Part shown: in pieces, positions 7,693 to 15,184 of the stretch
Numbering within the stretch: position 1 is the first letter of the stretch
How the letters are laid out: each line of letters starts with the position of its first letter
Source: a virus
DNA: 26,753 bases
Strand: one strand, 5' to 3'
IMG/VR virus record: IMGVR_UViG_3300010883_000357
Coordinates: 1-26,753 of that record
The notes under the pieces: generated by a model
What the model saw: the letters and a program-made list of their open reading frames with translations, nothing else
Told to the model about the DNA's origin: nothing
Databases searched by the model: none
Translations under genes and position numbers: made by a program

Positions 7693-8322
7693 ATGATTAT
7701 AGGACTTGTTGGATTAAAGGGTTGTGGTAAGGATACCGTAGCAGATTATTTTTTAGCACAACATAATAATTGGATTAAAGGCAGTTTTGCTGACTCCCTT
7801 AAAGATACCTGTGCTTGTGTTTTTGGTTGGAAACGAGAATTGTTAGAAGGCACTACTCACGAAAGTAGAGAATGGCGGGAGGAAGTAGATCCTTGGTGGG
7901 CAGATAGGTTAGATAAACCTGGTTTTACACCGCGTGTAGCCTTGCAACTTGTTGGCACGGACTTGTGGCGCAATCAATTTCATGATGATATTTGGTTATT
8001 AAGTTTTGAGAAAAAATTATTAGCCATTAAAGAAAATATTATTATAACTGATTGTAGATTTCCTAATGAGATAGCGTTGATTCAACGTTTAAAAGGTAAA
8101 ATTGTTAGAGTTAAACGTGGCGAAGATCCGCCATGGTGGGATACTGCTGTTGAAGATAATGATCGCCAAGATGAAGCACATTATAATCCAATGTTGCCAC
8201 GGACATATCCTGAAGTTCATGCTAGTGAATCTTCATGGGCAGGTTGCATTGAAGATCACGTAATTATTAATGATGGAACTTTAGAAGATTTAGAAGAAAC
8301 AGTTAAGAATCTGAATGTATAG
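7693..8322 (+). CDS. Deoxynucleoside monophosphate kinase (T4 gene 1 type)
   Basis: 209 residues. MIIGLVGLKGCGKDTVADYF places a P-loop at residues 7-15 (GLKGCGKDT), the form used by T4 gp1 and related dNMP kinases. Further family segments are FADSLKDTCACVFGW, ALQLVGTDLWRNQFHDDIW (about residues 84-102), IIITDCRFPNEI and the C-terminal VIINDGTLEDLEETVKN, which resembles the end of T4 gp1. The enzyme phosphorylates dNMPs to dNDPs for phage DNA synthesis. Length is close to the T4 protein (241). It is the one clear nucleotide-synthesis gene among late genes and has a sigma70-type promoter, in line with early expression. Its last 20 bases overlap the end of radical SAM 1 on the other strand. Confidence 0.88.
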   Translation: MIIGLVGLKGCGKDTVADYFLAQHNNWIKGSFADSLKDTCACVFGWKRELLEGTTHESREWREEVDPWWADRLDKPGFTPRVALQLVGTDLWRNQFHDDIWLLSFEKKLLAIKENIIITDCRFPNEIALIQRLKGKIVRVKRGEDPPWWDTAVEDNDRQDEAHYNPMLPRTYPEVHASESSWAGCIEDHVIINDGTLEDLEETVKNLNV

Positions 8323-9622
8323 CATCATAAACTACTGGAAAAAGTGCTGGATAGTTAGTACCACGCCGTCTATCTAATTCAGAAAGGTAGTTGTGTAGTT
8401 GTTTTTGTAATTCTTTATCAGGAGCACATGCTCTAATACTTTTAGCAATGCCTTCCCAATATTTTTTAGTGTTTATTAGAGTCTCTTCTCCAAATGTTTC
8501 TAATTTATTGGTAGCATCAGTATAACCCCAGTCAAGAATTTCTGCACCAAATATTGAAGGATGTATACAAGGTCGTCCACCTGCTTGCATCATTGAAACG
8601 TTTAATATCCTGAAAGTATCATTCAGTTTGTTTTCTTTAACAATTTGTTCTTGCCATGTGTTAATTTTATTAATAAGATCTTCCATTGTAAAAGTTGTTA
8701 ATGGCATCCAACACATATTAATACTGGGATTCATATCAGTATTATTAATAAAATAATTAAAATTATTCTCAAAATGTTCGAGATTTAAGCCAGATCTAAC
8801 ATATTCTGCTTCTTTGCCCCAGCAGTCTAAACTAGCAATAAGTTTATATTTTCCTAAATTGCCATTATCATGCAGAGCTTGTAATTTGTCTATTATTTTT
8901 TTTATTTTTTTTGGTTCTAATGAAAGATTGCTATTAATATTTAATTGTAATTCGGGACATTTTTTAGTAGATAAGAAATCTAACAATTCCAAAGTTTCAG
9001 GTTGTGTAAAAGGCTCCCCACCCAAAATATATAATTCTCTTAAATGTTGTACATTTTCATCAAGCCAAACAAATAATTTTTCTTTTACTTGTAAAACATT
9101 TCCTTTATAGTTGGATTTATAATTGGCTGGATCATTATCTGTTGCAAATCCATACAGATATTCATCTATATGTCCAAATTTCTTATTTTCAGCTTCCCAC
9201 GTAGTACTAAAATATTGTCCACAATACGTACAAGACATTTGGCAATTAGAACTAAAAAATAATTCTAATTCAGTAGGAGTAAGATTACTAGCTTGAGCAG
9301 GGTTGTCTTTTAATTCTTTTGCAGATTCTGGAGCATGTGGCATTGTAGAATGCATCATTCTGTCACTCATTCCATCAGCATCTTCTATAACTCTGCAATG
9401 CTCACAGCCATGTTCTGGCCATACATTATTAAGCATTTTATTTCTAGCAATTATTTTTTCTGGTGTATTATGGAAATCGAAGTTATCTGGTATTACATCT
9501 TGATTAACTCTATGGCAACTTGCAGTAGTATTTGTAGTTAAAAATATAGTGCTATGAGACCATTTAAGACGACATTGTAAATTTGACTGTAATGGATGCA
9601 TGAAGTTATTAATATGAGGCAT
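8303..9622 (-). CDS. Radical SAM protein 1, N-terminal twitch type
   Basis: 439 residues. The radical SAM cluster motif is CQMSCTYC (C127, C131, C134), followed by GGEP at 201-204, which contacts S-adenosylmethionine. Before the core are C17, C36 and a CEHC pair (C73, C76), which fits the N-terminal twitch class in which an auxiliary iron-sulfur cluster precedes the barrel; the set recurs in radical SAM 4. Other core signs are LNINSNLS and LIASLDCWGKEAEYVRSG, seen also as ELAASIDEIEERAEWVRYG in protein 4. The substrate is unknown; radical chemistry on a peptide or other polymer is possible. The gene has a leaderless-type late promoter, sits next to an HNH gene and converges with the dNMP kinase. 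Expression late in infection is inferred. Confidence 0.88.
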   Translation of the reverse strand: MPHINNFMHPLQSNLQCRLKWSHSTIFLTTNTTASCHRVNQDVIPDNFDFHNTPEKIIARNKMLNNVWPEHGCEHCRVIEDADGMSDRMMHSTMPHAPESAKELKDNPAQASNLTPTELELFFSSNCQMSCTYCGQYFSTTWEAENKKFGHIDEYLYGFATDNDPANYKSNYKGNVLQVKEKLFVWLDENVQHLRELYILGGEPFTQPETLELLDFLSTKKCPELQLNINSNLSLEPKKIKKIIDKLQALHDNGNLGKYKLIASLDCWGKEAEYVRSGLNLEHFENNFNYFINNTDMNPSINMCWMPLTTFTMEDLINKINTWQEQIVKENKLNDTFRILNVSMMQAGGRPCIHPSIFGAEILDWGYTDATNKLETFGEETLINTKKYWEGIAKSIRACAPDKELQKQLHNYLSELDRRRGTNYPALFPVVYDAIHSDS

Positions 9623-9627
9623 AACAT

Positions 9628-9635
9628 TATTTATT
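9628..9635 (-). promoter_or_regulatory. Late promoter box AATAAATA, leaderless radical SAM 1
   Basis: Minus-strand AATAAATA at 9635-9628; the ATG starts at 9622, six bases on, preceded by T. It lies in the 18-base gap between the HNH stop and the radical SAM ATG. Confidence 0.7.
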
Positions 9636-9640
9636 ATTCA

Positions 9641-9997
9641 TTAAAAATCTGGAATTAAATCTCCTTGTTTCCATCCCTTCCCTGCAATATATAAAATTCT
9701 ATGGCAGTTAGCACATACTGTTTTTAAGTTTTTCCAATCATTATTTTTTCTATTCCCATCTTGATGATATACATCTAGTTGTATAGAATGATCTGCTTTA
9801 AATCCACATCGCTGACATTGGGTTTTTTTAGTATATCCACTAGCCTTCCATTCAGAATGAGATGTTGTTTCTAGTTTTTTCTCTTGTCGTATACATTTAT
9901 CACACTGAGTTCTATAGTGTGGTATTTCTTTTTTATAATAATTTACTGCAACTGGGCGCATACCACAGCGACATAGTGGTCTTTTAGCATGTTTCAT
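9641..9997 (-). CDS. HNH endonuclease with zinc ribbons
   Basis: 118 residues from the ATG at 9997. An in-frame ATG two codons upstream (10003) is possible, but its A belongs to the late box and the 9997 ATG sits at the promoter +1. Zinc-type cysteine pairs are C9/C11, C32/C35, C61/C64 and C95/C98; the last two flank the HNH core LDVYHQDGNRKNNDWKNL (H78, N90) and CANCHR (H99). Small HNH proteins of this kind nick or cut DNA, acting as free-standing homing endonucleases or, next to terminase genes, in packaging. Here it is beside radical SAM 1 and divergent from gp18, so a homing role that helped carry the accessory gene is a fair inference, not shown. Confidence 0.85.
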   Translation of the reverse strand: MKHAKRPLCRCGMRPVAVNYYKKEIPHYRTQCDKCIRQEKKLETTSHSEWKASGYTKKTQCQRCGFKADHSIQLDVYHQDGNRKNNDWKNLKTVCANCHRILYIAGKGWKQGDLIPDF

Positions 9998-10002
9998 AAT
10001 CA

Positions 10003-10010
10003 TATTTATT
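10003..10010 (-). promoter_or_regulatory. Late promoter box AATAAATA, leaderless HNH
   Basis: Minus-strand AATAAATA at 10010-10003; six bases after its last A comes the second in-frame ATG (9997). The last A of the box is the A of the upstream ATG, so a transcript begun at 9997 would not contain that upstream ATG. Confidence 0.65.
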
Positions 10011-10071
10011 TCATGGAACCCTTTTCTGTACCCTTTGTGAGCGTGTATCGACGCGTATTTTACTAAATTGA

Positions 10072-10143
10072 AATAAATACTAGTATCAAATACATCGATA
10101 GATGTGTTAATTTTAATTAAAATTATACATAGAGGAAAATATT
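10072..10143 (+). promoter_or_regulatory. gp18 late promoter and structured 5' leader
   Basis: AATAAATA at 10072-10079 predicts a start near 10085 and a leader of about 59 bases, the longest here. The leader holds a 5-bp hairpin ACATC-GATA-GATGT (10092-10105), an 18-bp perfect palindrome TAATTTTAATTAAAATTA (10108-10125) and the ribosome binding site GAGGA (10132-10136) before the ATG at 10144. These could set mRNA stability or translation of the abundant sheath protein. The rest of the gap between the HNH and gp18 genes (10011-10071) shows nothing recognisable. Confidence 0.6.
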
Positions 10144-13100
10144 ATGGCTTTAGTATCTCCAGGTGTTGAAGTTACGGTAACGAATGAGTCAGCGTATGTT
10201 ACATCTGACCCAGGCACTGTGCCTTTAATCCTAGTTGCATCAGCACAGGATAAAACACAAGGTTCTGGTACAGGAACAGCGGCAGGAACAACCGCGGCAA
10301 ACGCTAACAAAGTTCAGTTAATGACTTCACAACGAGAATTAGCCACAACATACGGTACACCTACTTTTTATAAAAGTACATCAGGTACCATGTTACATGG
10401 CTACGAATTAAACGAGTATGGTTTGCAAGCCGCATATTCATACTTAGGTTTGGCCAACAGAGCATATGTATTACGAGCAAATGTAAATTTGAGTGAATTA
10501 GCAGGTTCTGCTTCAACTCCATCAGGCACACCAGTTACAGGAACACACTGGTTAGACCTTACAAATACAAAATGGGGCATTCATGAATGGAATGCAACTA
10601 CTCAAGCATTTACAAACAAGGTACCACAATTAGTAACATTAGCCACTCAACATAGTGGTGGTGTACCAGTTGCTTCGTTCGGCTCAATTGGCGATTTTGC
10701 TGTAGTTACAACAACAACAAGTAACGCAGTATATTATAAAAATAGAAGTAATACATGGAAGCTTACCGGCGACGGTACAGCAACAACAGCTGCACATTCA
10801 GGTGCAACTAAAGATGCTACATGGGCATCAAGCAGTCCAGCAGCTACTGGTACAGTATCAAGTCCACCAGCAATGGCATCAGGTGATGCTATTACTATTA
10901 ATGGAATAGCAATCAATTTATCAGCAGTTCCTAACGTTGCTGGTGTAGTTTCAGCAATCAACTCAGCAATGGATGGTAGTACAGTGGCTAAAAAAGGTGT
11001 TCAATCTGCTGTAGTTAACAATAAGATTGAACTTTATGTTATTGGTTCATCTGCAAGTAATGGTACAGTAGTGAATGGTGGTGTAGCTCTTGCTAATACC
11101 GCCGGCACTCCATTAGCAACATTAGGTTTATCAGTAGGAACCATATATGGTCCATCAACACAAACATCTTCATATACTACTGTTCCTTCATGGGAAACAG
11201 CCGCATCTACTTCACGTCCATCAGGTAGTGCATGGATGAAGTTAGATAAATCAGATAATGGTGCTGATGTGATTATTAAATCATATTCAGCAACAACAAA
11301 AGTATGGACAGCACAAACAGTTAATGTTTATGATACAATTGTTAAAGCAACGTCAGGTTTAGGTAGTACAGATCCAAGAACAATTGCAGTAGGTACATTG
11401 TTTGCTGATCATGATGTTAGTGAAGTAGAAGCATTAACATTGAAACCATATCGCCGTGCCAAAAGCACAGCAACAGTTATTGTTGGTTCTACAACCTCAC
11501 CAAGTTTTGTAAATGCTGAAACATTTACTATTGGTAGTACAACAGTAACACTGGGTGGTACAACTGCAACAGATTTTGTTGCCGCTATAGCAGCTGCCGG
11601 TATTACCGACGTATCAGCCACAGTGGAAACATCCGGTGCAGTAAGTATTTCACATGCTAAGGGTGGTGATTTAGTAATGCGTGATACCTCAGGTACACCA
11701 TTAGCAGATGGTGGTATTACTAATGCATTAACTAATGTTTATTCATTACCAAATGCTGATTTAATTGGTACAAACTGGGAAGAATTGACATATGAAGCAA
11801 AAGCAACAGAACCAACAACTAATCCAGGAAATGGTACTTATTGGTATGATACAACATTAGCAGCTGATATTATGATTCATGATGGTACAACTTGGAAAGG
11901 TTACGGATCAGTAAATCCTGATTTCCGTGGTTTTAACTTAGCTAATACAGATCCAGCAGGTCCACAGTTCGCCGCATCCGCACCATTAACACAATCCGAT
12001 AAAACGGCTCTTGTAAATGGTGATTTATGGATTGATACTTCAGATTTGGAAAATTTTCCAAAACTATATAGATATCAAACAGCAACATGGGTAGCAGTTG
12101 ATACTTCAGACCAAACATCAAGTAATGGTATTTTATTTGCCGATGCAAGGTGGCAAACTGAAGCAGCTGCTACAGTATCAGGTACTGGTGCAGGTACAGC
12201 AAGTAGTATTGTTAGTTTACTAACTGATCATTTCTTAGATCCAGATGCTCCAAATCCAGCAAGTTCACCACGTGGTATGTTATTATGGAATACACGCCGT
12301 AGTGGATATAGTGTTAAAAAGTATGCTAAAGATACTATTAACACAACAACATATGCCGCAGGAAACCCACGTTTTGGTTCACCAGCAGATTCAATTGCTG
12401 ATTATTTTCCAGATCGTTGGCAGAATGCCGCAGGTAATAAAACAAATGGTGCTATGTTTGCTGGTCGTAAAGCACAGCGTCAAGTCGTAGTTGCCGCAAT
12501 GAAGTCAGCAATTGATGCAAATACTGATATCCGAGAAGAGCAACGTCAGTTTAACTTACTTGCCGCTCCAGGTTATCCAGAGTTGATTTCTAACATGGCA
12601 ACACTTAATGTAGATAGAAAAGAAACAGCACATATTATTGCTGATTCTCCTCTACGTTTAGCAGCTAACGCCGCTAACTTGCAAACTTGGAGTAAAAACT
12701 CTAATTCTGCAACAGACAACGGTGAAGATGGTCTTGTAACCAATAATGCTTACATGAGTGTATATTATCCTTCAGGGTATTCAAGTGATCTAGCAGGTAA
12801 TGCAATTGTAGTACCAGCAAGTCACATGATTTTACGCACAATGGCTTATAACGATAGTGTTGGGTACCAATGGTTTGCCGCCGCAGGCACAAACCGTGGT
12901 AAAATTTCTAATGCTACTGCTATTGGTTATATTGATTCTGCTACTGCTGAATTCCAGAGTATTGCTGTACGTGAAGGACTACGTGATGTATTATATGCTG
13001 ATAGAATTAACCCAATTACCTTTATTAATGGTAGTGGTTTAATGAACTTCGGTAATAAATCCCGCGCTTCGACATCTTCTGCAATTGATAGAGTTAACGT

Positions 13101-13404
13101 TTCAAGGCTTGTTTCATACATGAGACGTCAATTGGATCTCATGGCAAAACCATTCATCTTTGAACCTAATGATGAACTTACACGTAATGAAATTAAAGGT
13201 GTAATTGAATCATTTTGTAATGAATTGATGGCGAAACGAGCACTTAATGATTACCTGGTTGTATGTGATGAATCTAACAACACGGCTGTAAGAATTGATC
13301 GTAATGAACTATACGTAGACGTAGCGATTGAGCCTGTGAAAGCGTTAGAGTTTATTTACATTCCAGTAAGACTTAAAAATACAGGTGAAATAGCAAAATT
13401 ATAA
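10144..13404 (+). CDS. gp18: Tail sheath protein gp18, enlarged
   Basis: 1086 residues, against 659 in T4. The N-terminus (VSPGVEVTVTNESAYV, then TVPLILVASAQDKTQG, YGTPTFY, LGLANRAYVLRANVNL) and the C-terminal third (AAPGYPELISNM, AYYPS-type and NDYLVVCDESNN, then LYVDVAIEPVKALEFIYIPV) are the conserved sheath domains. In between, about residues 125-670, are inserted elements: tryptophan hairpins (near 136-156, 363-388, 565-587, 628-652) and two copies of an ITING-type domain (about 248-335 and 458-530) that resembles the flagellin-hook IN motif. The sheath contracts to drive the tube into the host; insertions should lie on its outer surface. It has a late promoter and a long leader. Contraction motifs themselves cannot be mapped by eye. 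Confidence 0.92.
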   Translation: MALVSPGVEVTVTNESAYVTSDPGTVPLILVASAQDKTQGSGTGTAAGTTAANANKVQLMTSQRELATTYGTPTFYKSTSGTMLHGYELNEYGLQAAYSYLGLANRAYVLRANVNLSELAGSASTPSGTPVTGTHWLDLTNTKWGIHEWNATTQAFTNKVPQLVTLATQHSGGVPVASFGSIGDFAVVTTTTSNAVYYKNRSNTWKLTGDGTATTAAHSGATKDATWASSSPAATGTVSSPPAMASGDAITINGIAINLSAVPNVAGVVSAINSAMDGSTVAKKGVQSAVVNNKIELYVIGSSASNGTVVNGGVALANTAGTPLATLGLSVGTIYGPSTQTSSYTTVPSWETAASTSRPSGSAWMKLDKSDNGADVIIKSYSATTKVWTAQTVNVYDTIVKATSGLGSTDPRTIAVGTLFADHDVSEVEALTLKPYRRAKSTATVIVGSTTSPSFVNAETFTIGSTTVTLGGTTATDFVAAIAAAGITDVSATVETSGAVSISHAKGGDLVMRDTSGTPLADGGITNALTNVYSLPNADLIGTNWEELTYEAKATEPTTNPGNGTYWYDTTLAADIMIHDGTTWKGYGSVNPDFRGFNLANTDPAGPQFAASAPLTQSDKTALVNGDLWIDTSDLENFPKLYRYQTATWVAVDTSDQTSSNGILFADARWQTEAAATVSGTGAGTASSIVSLLTDHFLDPDAPNPASSPRGMLLWNTRRSGYSVKKYAKDTINTTTYAAGNPRFGSPADSIADYFPDRWQNAAGNKTNGAMFAGRKAQRQVVVAAMKSAIDANTDIREEQRQFNLLAAPGYPELISNMATLNVDRKETAHIIADSPLRLAANAANLQTWSKNSNSATDNGEDGLVTNNAYMSVYYPSGYSSDLAGNAIVVPASHMILRTMAYNDSVGYQWFAAAGTNRGKISNATAIGYIDSATAEFQSIAVREGLRDVLYADRINPITFINGSGLMNFGNKSRASTSSAIDRVNVSRLVSYMRRQLDLMAKPFIFEPNDELTRNEIKGVIESFCNELMAKRALNDYLVVCDESNNTAVRIDRNELYVDVAIEPVKALEFIYIPVRLKNTGEIAKL

Positions 13405-13421
13405 TATGCTATTATTATTAT

Positions 13422-13444
13422 TGGGGCGGTGTAAAACCGCCCCA
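13422..13444 (+). terminator. GC-rich hairpin between gp18 and gp19
   Basis: Stem TGGGGCGGT / ACCGCCCCA (9 bp) with loop GTAAA, eighteen bases after the gp18 stop. As at 890-916 there is no proper T tract after it (TGAATAAG), and a late promoter follows within eight bases. It may limit read-through from gp18 or stabilise the gp18 mRNA end. Confidence 0.65.
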
Positions 13445-13451
13445 TGAATAA

Positions 13452-13459
13452 GATAAATA
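13452..13459 (+). promoter_or_regulatory. Late promoter box GATAAATA with Shine-Dalgarno leader
   Basis: GATAAATA predicts a start near 13465 and a 17-base leader with AGGAG (13471-13475) before the gp19 ATG at 13482. The run AGGAGAATAA is identical to that before the gene at 950, and both follow a GC hairpin. Confidence 0.65.
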
Positions 13460-13481
13460 TTGATAACAATAGGAGAATAAT

Positions 13482-14090
13482 ATGTCCGTAGCGTCATTAA
13501 CAAAATTTACAGTACCAATTAGTGGTGCTGGATCAATGGGCACATTGATGCCGAAACTAAAATATCGCTTTAGAGCGATATTGGAAAACTTTGGCGTTAC
13601 CACCCCACGATCAGAGATTACAAAGAATGTAATGGATATTACACGACCAACCGCATCATTTGATAATCAAGTAATCGAAGTATACAACTCAAAGATTAAT
13701 GTATTGGGTAAACATACTTGGGAACCAGTTACAATTAACTTGCGTGACGATGTCAATGGTGAAATGACACGCAGAGTTGGTGAACAAATGCAGAAACAGT
13801 TCGATTTCTTTGAACAAATGAGTTCAGTATCTGGTATTGATTATAAATTTGTACTAAAGTATGAAGTACTAGATGGTGGTAATGGTGCAACTGCACCAAT
13901 AGTTTTAGAAACTTGGGAAATGTATGGTTGTTATATTGAAAGTGTAAACTACAATGATATGACTTATACTGATAGTGCACCAGCAACTATCACATTAACA
14001 ATTAGGTATGATAATGCACTTAATACACCACTAGGTCAAGGTGTAGGTGCTACAGTACCAAGAACAATAGGAGCAGTAGCCACTGGTTAA
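13482..14090 (+). CDS. gp19: Tail tube protein gp19
   Basis: 202 residues; T4 gp19 has 163. LMPKLKYRFRAILENFGV (about 22-39), DITRPTASFDNQVIEVYNS (52-70), GKHTWEPVTINLRDDVNGE (75-93) and the strand-rich end APATITLTIRYDNAL are the usual features of the tube protein, whose hexameric rings stack inside the sheath. It has its own late promoter and a strong ribosome binding site, as suits one of the most abundant tail proteins. The next gene follows after five bases and shares a related fold. The start is fixed by AGGAG seven bases ahead. Confidence 0.9.
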   Translation: MSVASLTKFTVPISGAGSMGTLMPKLKYRFRAILENFGVTTPRSEITKNVMDITRPTASFDNQVIEVYNSKINVLGKHTWEPVTINLRDDVNGEMTRRVGEQMQKQFDFFEQMSSVSGIDYKFVLKYEVLDGGNGATAPIVLETWEMYGCYIESVNYNDMTYTDSAPATITLTIRYDNALNTPLGQGVGATVPRTIGAVATG

Positions 14091-14095
14091 ACTAG

Positions 14096-15184
14096 ATGGC
14101 CTCCTTTTTAAGTAATTTCTTGCATGGTGTTGGACATGGAGATAGCATCAAAGATTACCGCCATGCAAGTAATCTCTTCACCCACGATAACTTTAGGCTC
14201 GCGCCTAAGTTTCGTTATCTTTATCACTGTAATATAAAATTAAATAGAGGAATAGCAGGTGCTCTATTAGATCAGGCTGAAATAAGTTTTATGGTTAAAA
14301 CTATAGAACTGCCTAGTATTACTTTTGAAGTAGAAACAAATAAACAATATAATAGAAAAGCATATAATCTTTTAGGTGTAGATTATGCACCTATTAGTAT
14401 TACTTTTCATGATGACAATCATAACAATGTTCGTAATTTTTTAGCACGTATATATCAACATTATGTAAATGATGGCACTAAAAATAATTATAGTGTGCGA
14501 TCTGGTGGTAAGCGACATACATATAATGAAAGAGCATCTGATTTGACATGGGGATTGGATTCTAGTTATGCTCAAAGCGGCGGTACAAATTTAATAGATG
14601 AAATACAGATAAATTCTCTATCAAAAGGAAATGCAACAGTATATACTTTAAAAAATCCAGTTATAGCATCATTCTCGCATGGTTCACATGATGTTTCTGA
14701 TGGTGCAGGCCCTATGGAAAGTACAATACAAGTACATTATGATGCAATTGTTTATGGTGATAATAAAGCAGGCTCAGTAGAGAATTTTGGTGGCTCATTT
14801 TATGATCGATCCGGAAGTGTACTATCTGGTGGTGCTCGAGGTGGAGGTGGTGGCTTGTTTTCTCCTGGTGGTATATTTGATAAAGCTACAGATGTTTTTG
14901 GTAATCTGCAGAGTGGAAATTTATTAAACGCGGCCGCCGGCGCATTCCAATTGCGTGAGCAACTTAGACACAATAGTACAAAAGATTTACTTAGAAATGA
15001 TATAAGTAACTCATTACCAGGAATTACTGATTTGATTTCTAGAAATCAAGGAAACTCATTCCCAACGGCTACTTTAAGACGGGCACAACAGTCTGTCCGT
15101 GAAGCAGCTGCTGAGGCCGATGTAGATTCTAGTGGTGGTGGTGCTTCTGGCGCTGGTGCCGGCGACGGATCAGGACCTTTCTAA
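14096..15184 (+). CDS. Second tail-tube-fold protein (gp19/gp54-like, possible tube initiator)
   Basis: 362 residues. MASFLSNFLHGVGHGDSIKDYRHAS and FRLAPKFRYLYHCNIKLN (about 34-51) lead into VKTIELPSITFEVETNKQYNR (67-87), then DYAPISITFHDDNHNNVRNF (95-114). This is a tube-type beta domain in the same register as gp19 (GVDYAPISITF here, WEPVTINLRDD there). In T4, gp54 is the tube initiator on the baseplate and has this fold; marine T4-like phages carry such a protein after gp19. The C-terminal third is glycine-rich and low-complexity (GGARGGGGGLFSPGG; GGGASGAGAGDGSGPF), perhaps a flexible tail. It overlaps the next gene in a TAATG junction. The gp54 assignment is probable rather than certain. 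Confidence 0.7.
   Translation: MASFLSNFLHGVGHGDSIKDYRHASNLFTHDNFRLAPKFRYLYHCNIKLNRGIAGALLDQAEISFMVKTIELPSITFEVETNKQYNRKAYNLLGVDYAPISITFHDDNHNNVRNFLARIYQHYVNDGTKNNYSVRSGGKRHTYNERASDLTWGLDSSYAQSGGTNLIDEIQINSLSKGNATVYTLKNPVIASFSHGSHDVSDGAGPMESTIQVHYDAIVYGDNKAGSVENFGGSFYDRSGSVLSGGARGGGGGLFSPGGIFDKATDVFGNLQSGNLLNAAAGAFQLREQLRHNSTKDLLRNDISNSLPGITDLISRNQGNSFPTATLRRAQQSVREAAAEADVDSSGGGASGAGAGDGSGPF

Noticed and set aside
9995-10003. HNH start at the ATG at 10003
   Set aside because: Its A belongs to the late box. The second ATG at 9997 fits the exact spacing seen at six other genes. The difference is only two residues, so this stays a preference.
10011-10071. A tRNA or small RNA in the gap before gp18
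   Set aside because: No cloverleaf or acceptor stem with CCA could be formed; only a 4-base inverted repeat (GCGT/ACGC) was seen.
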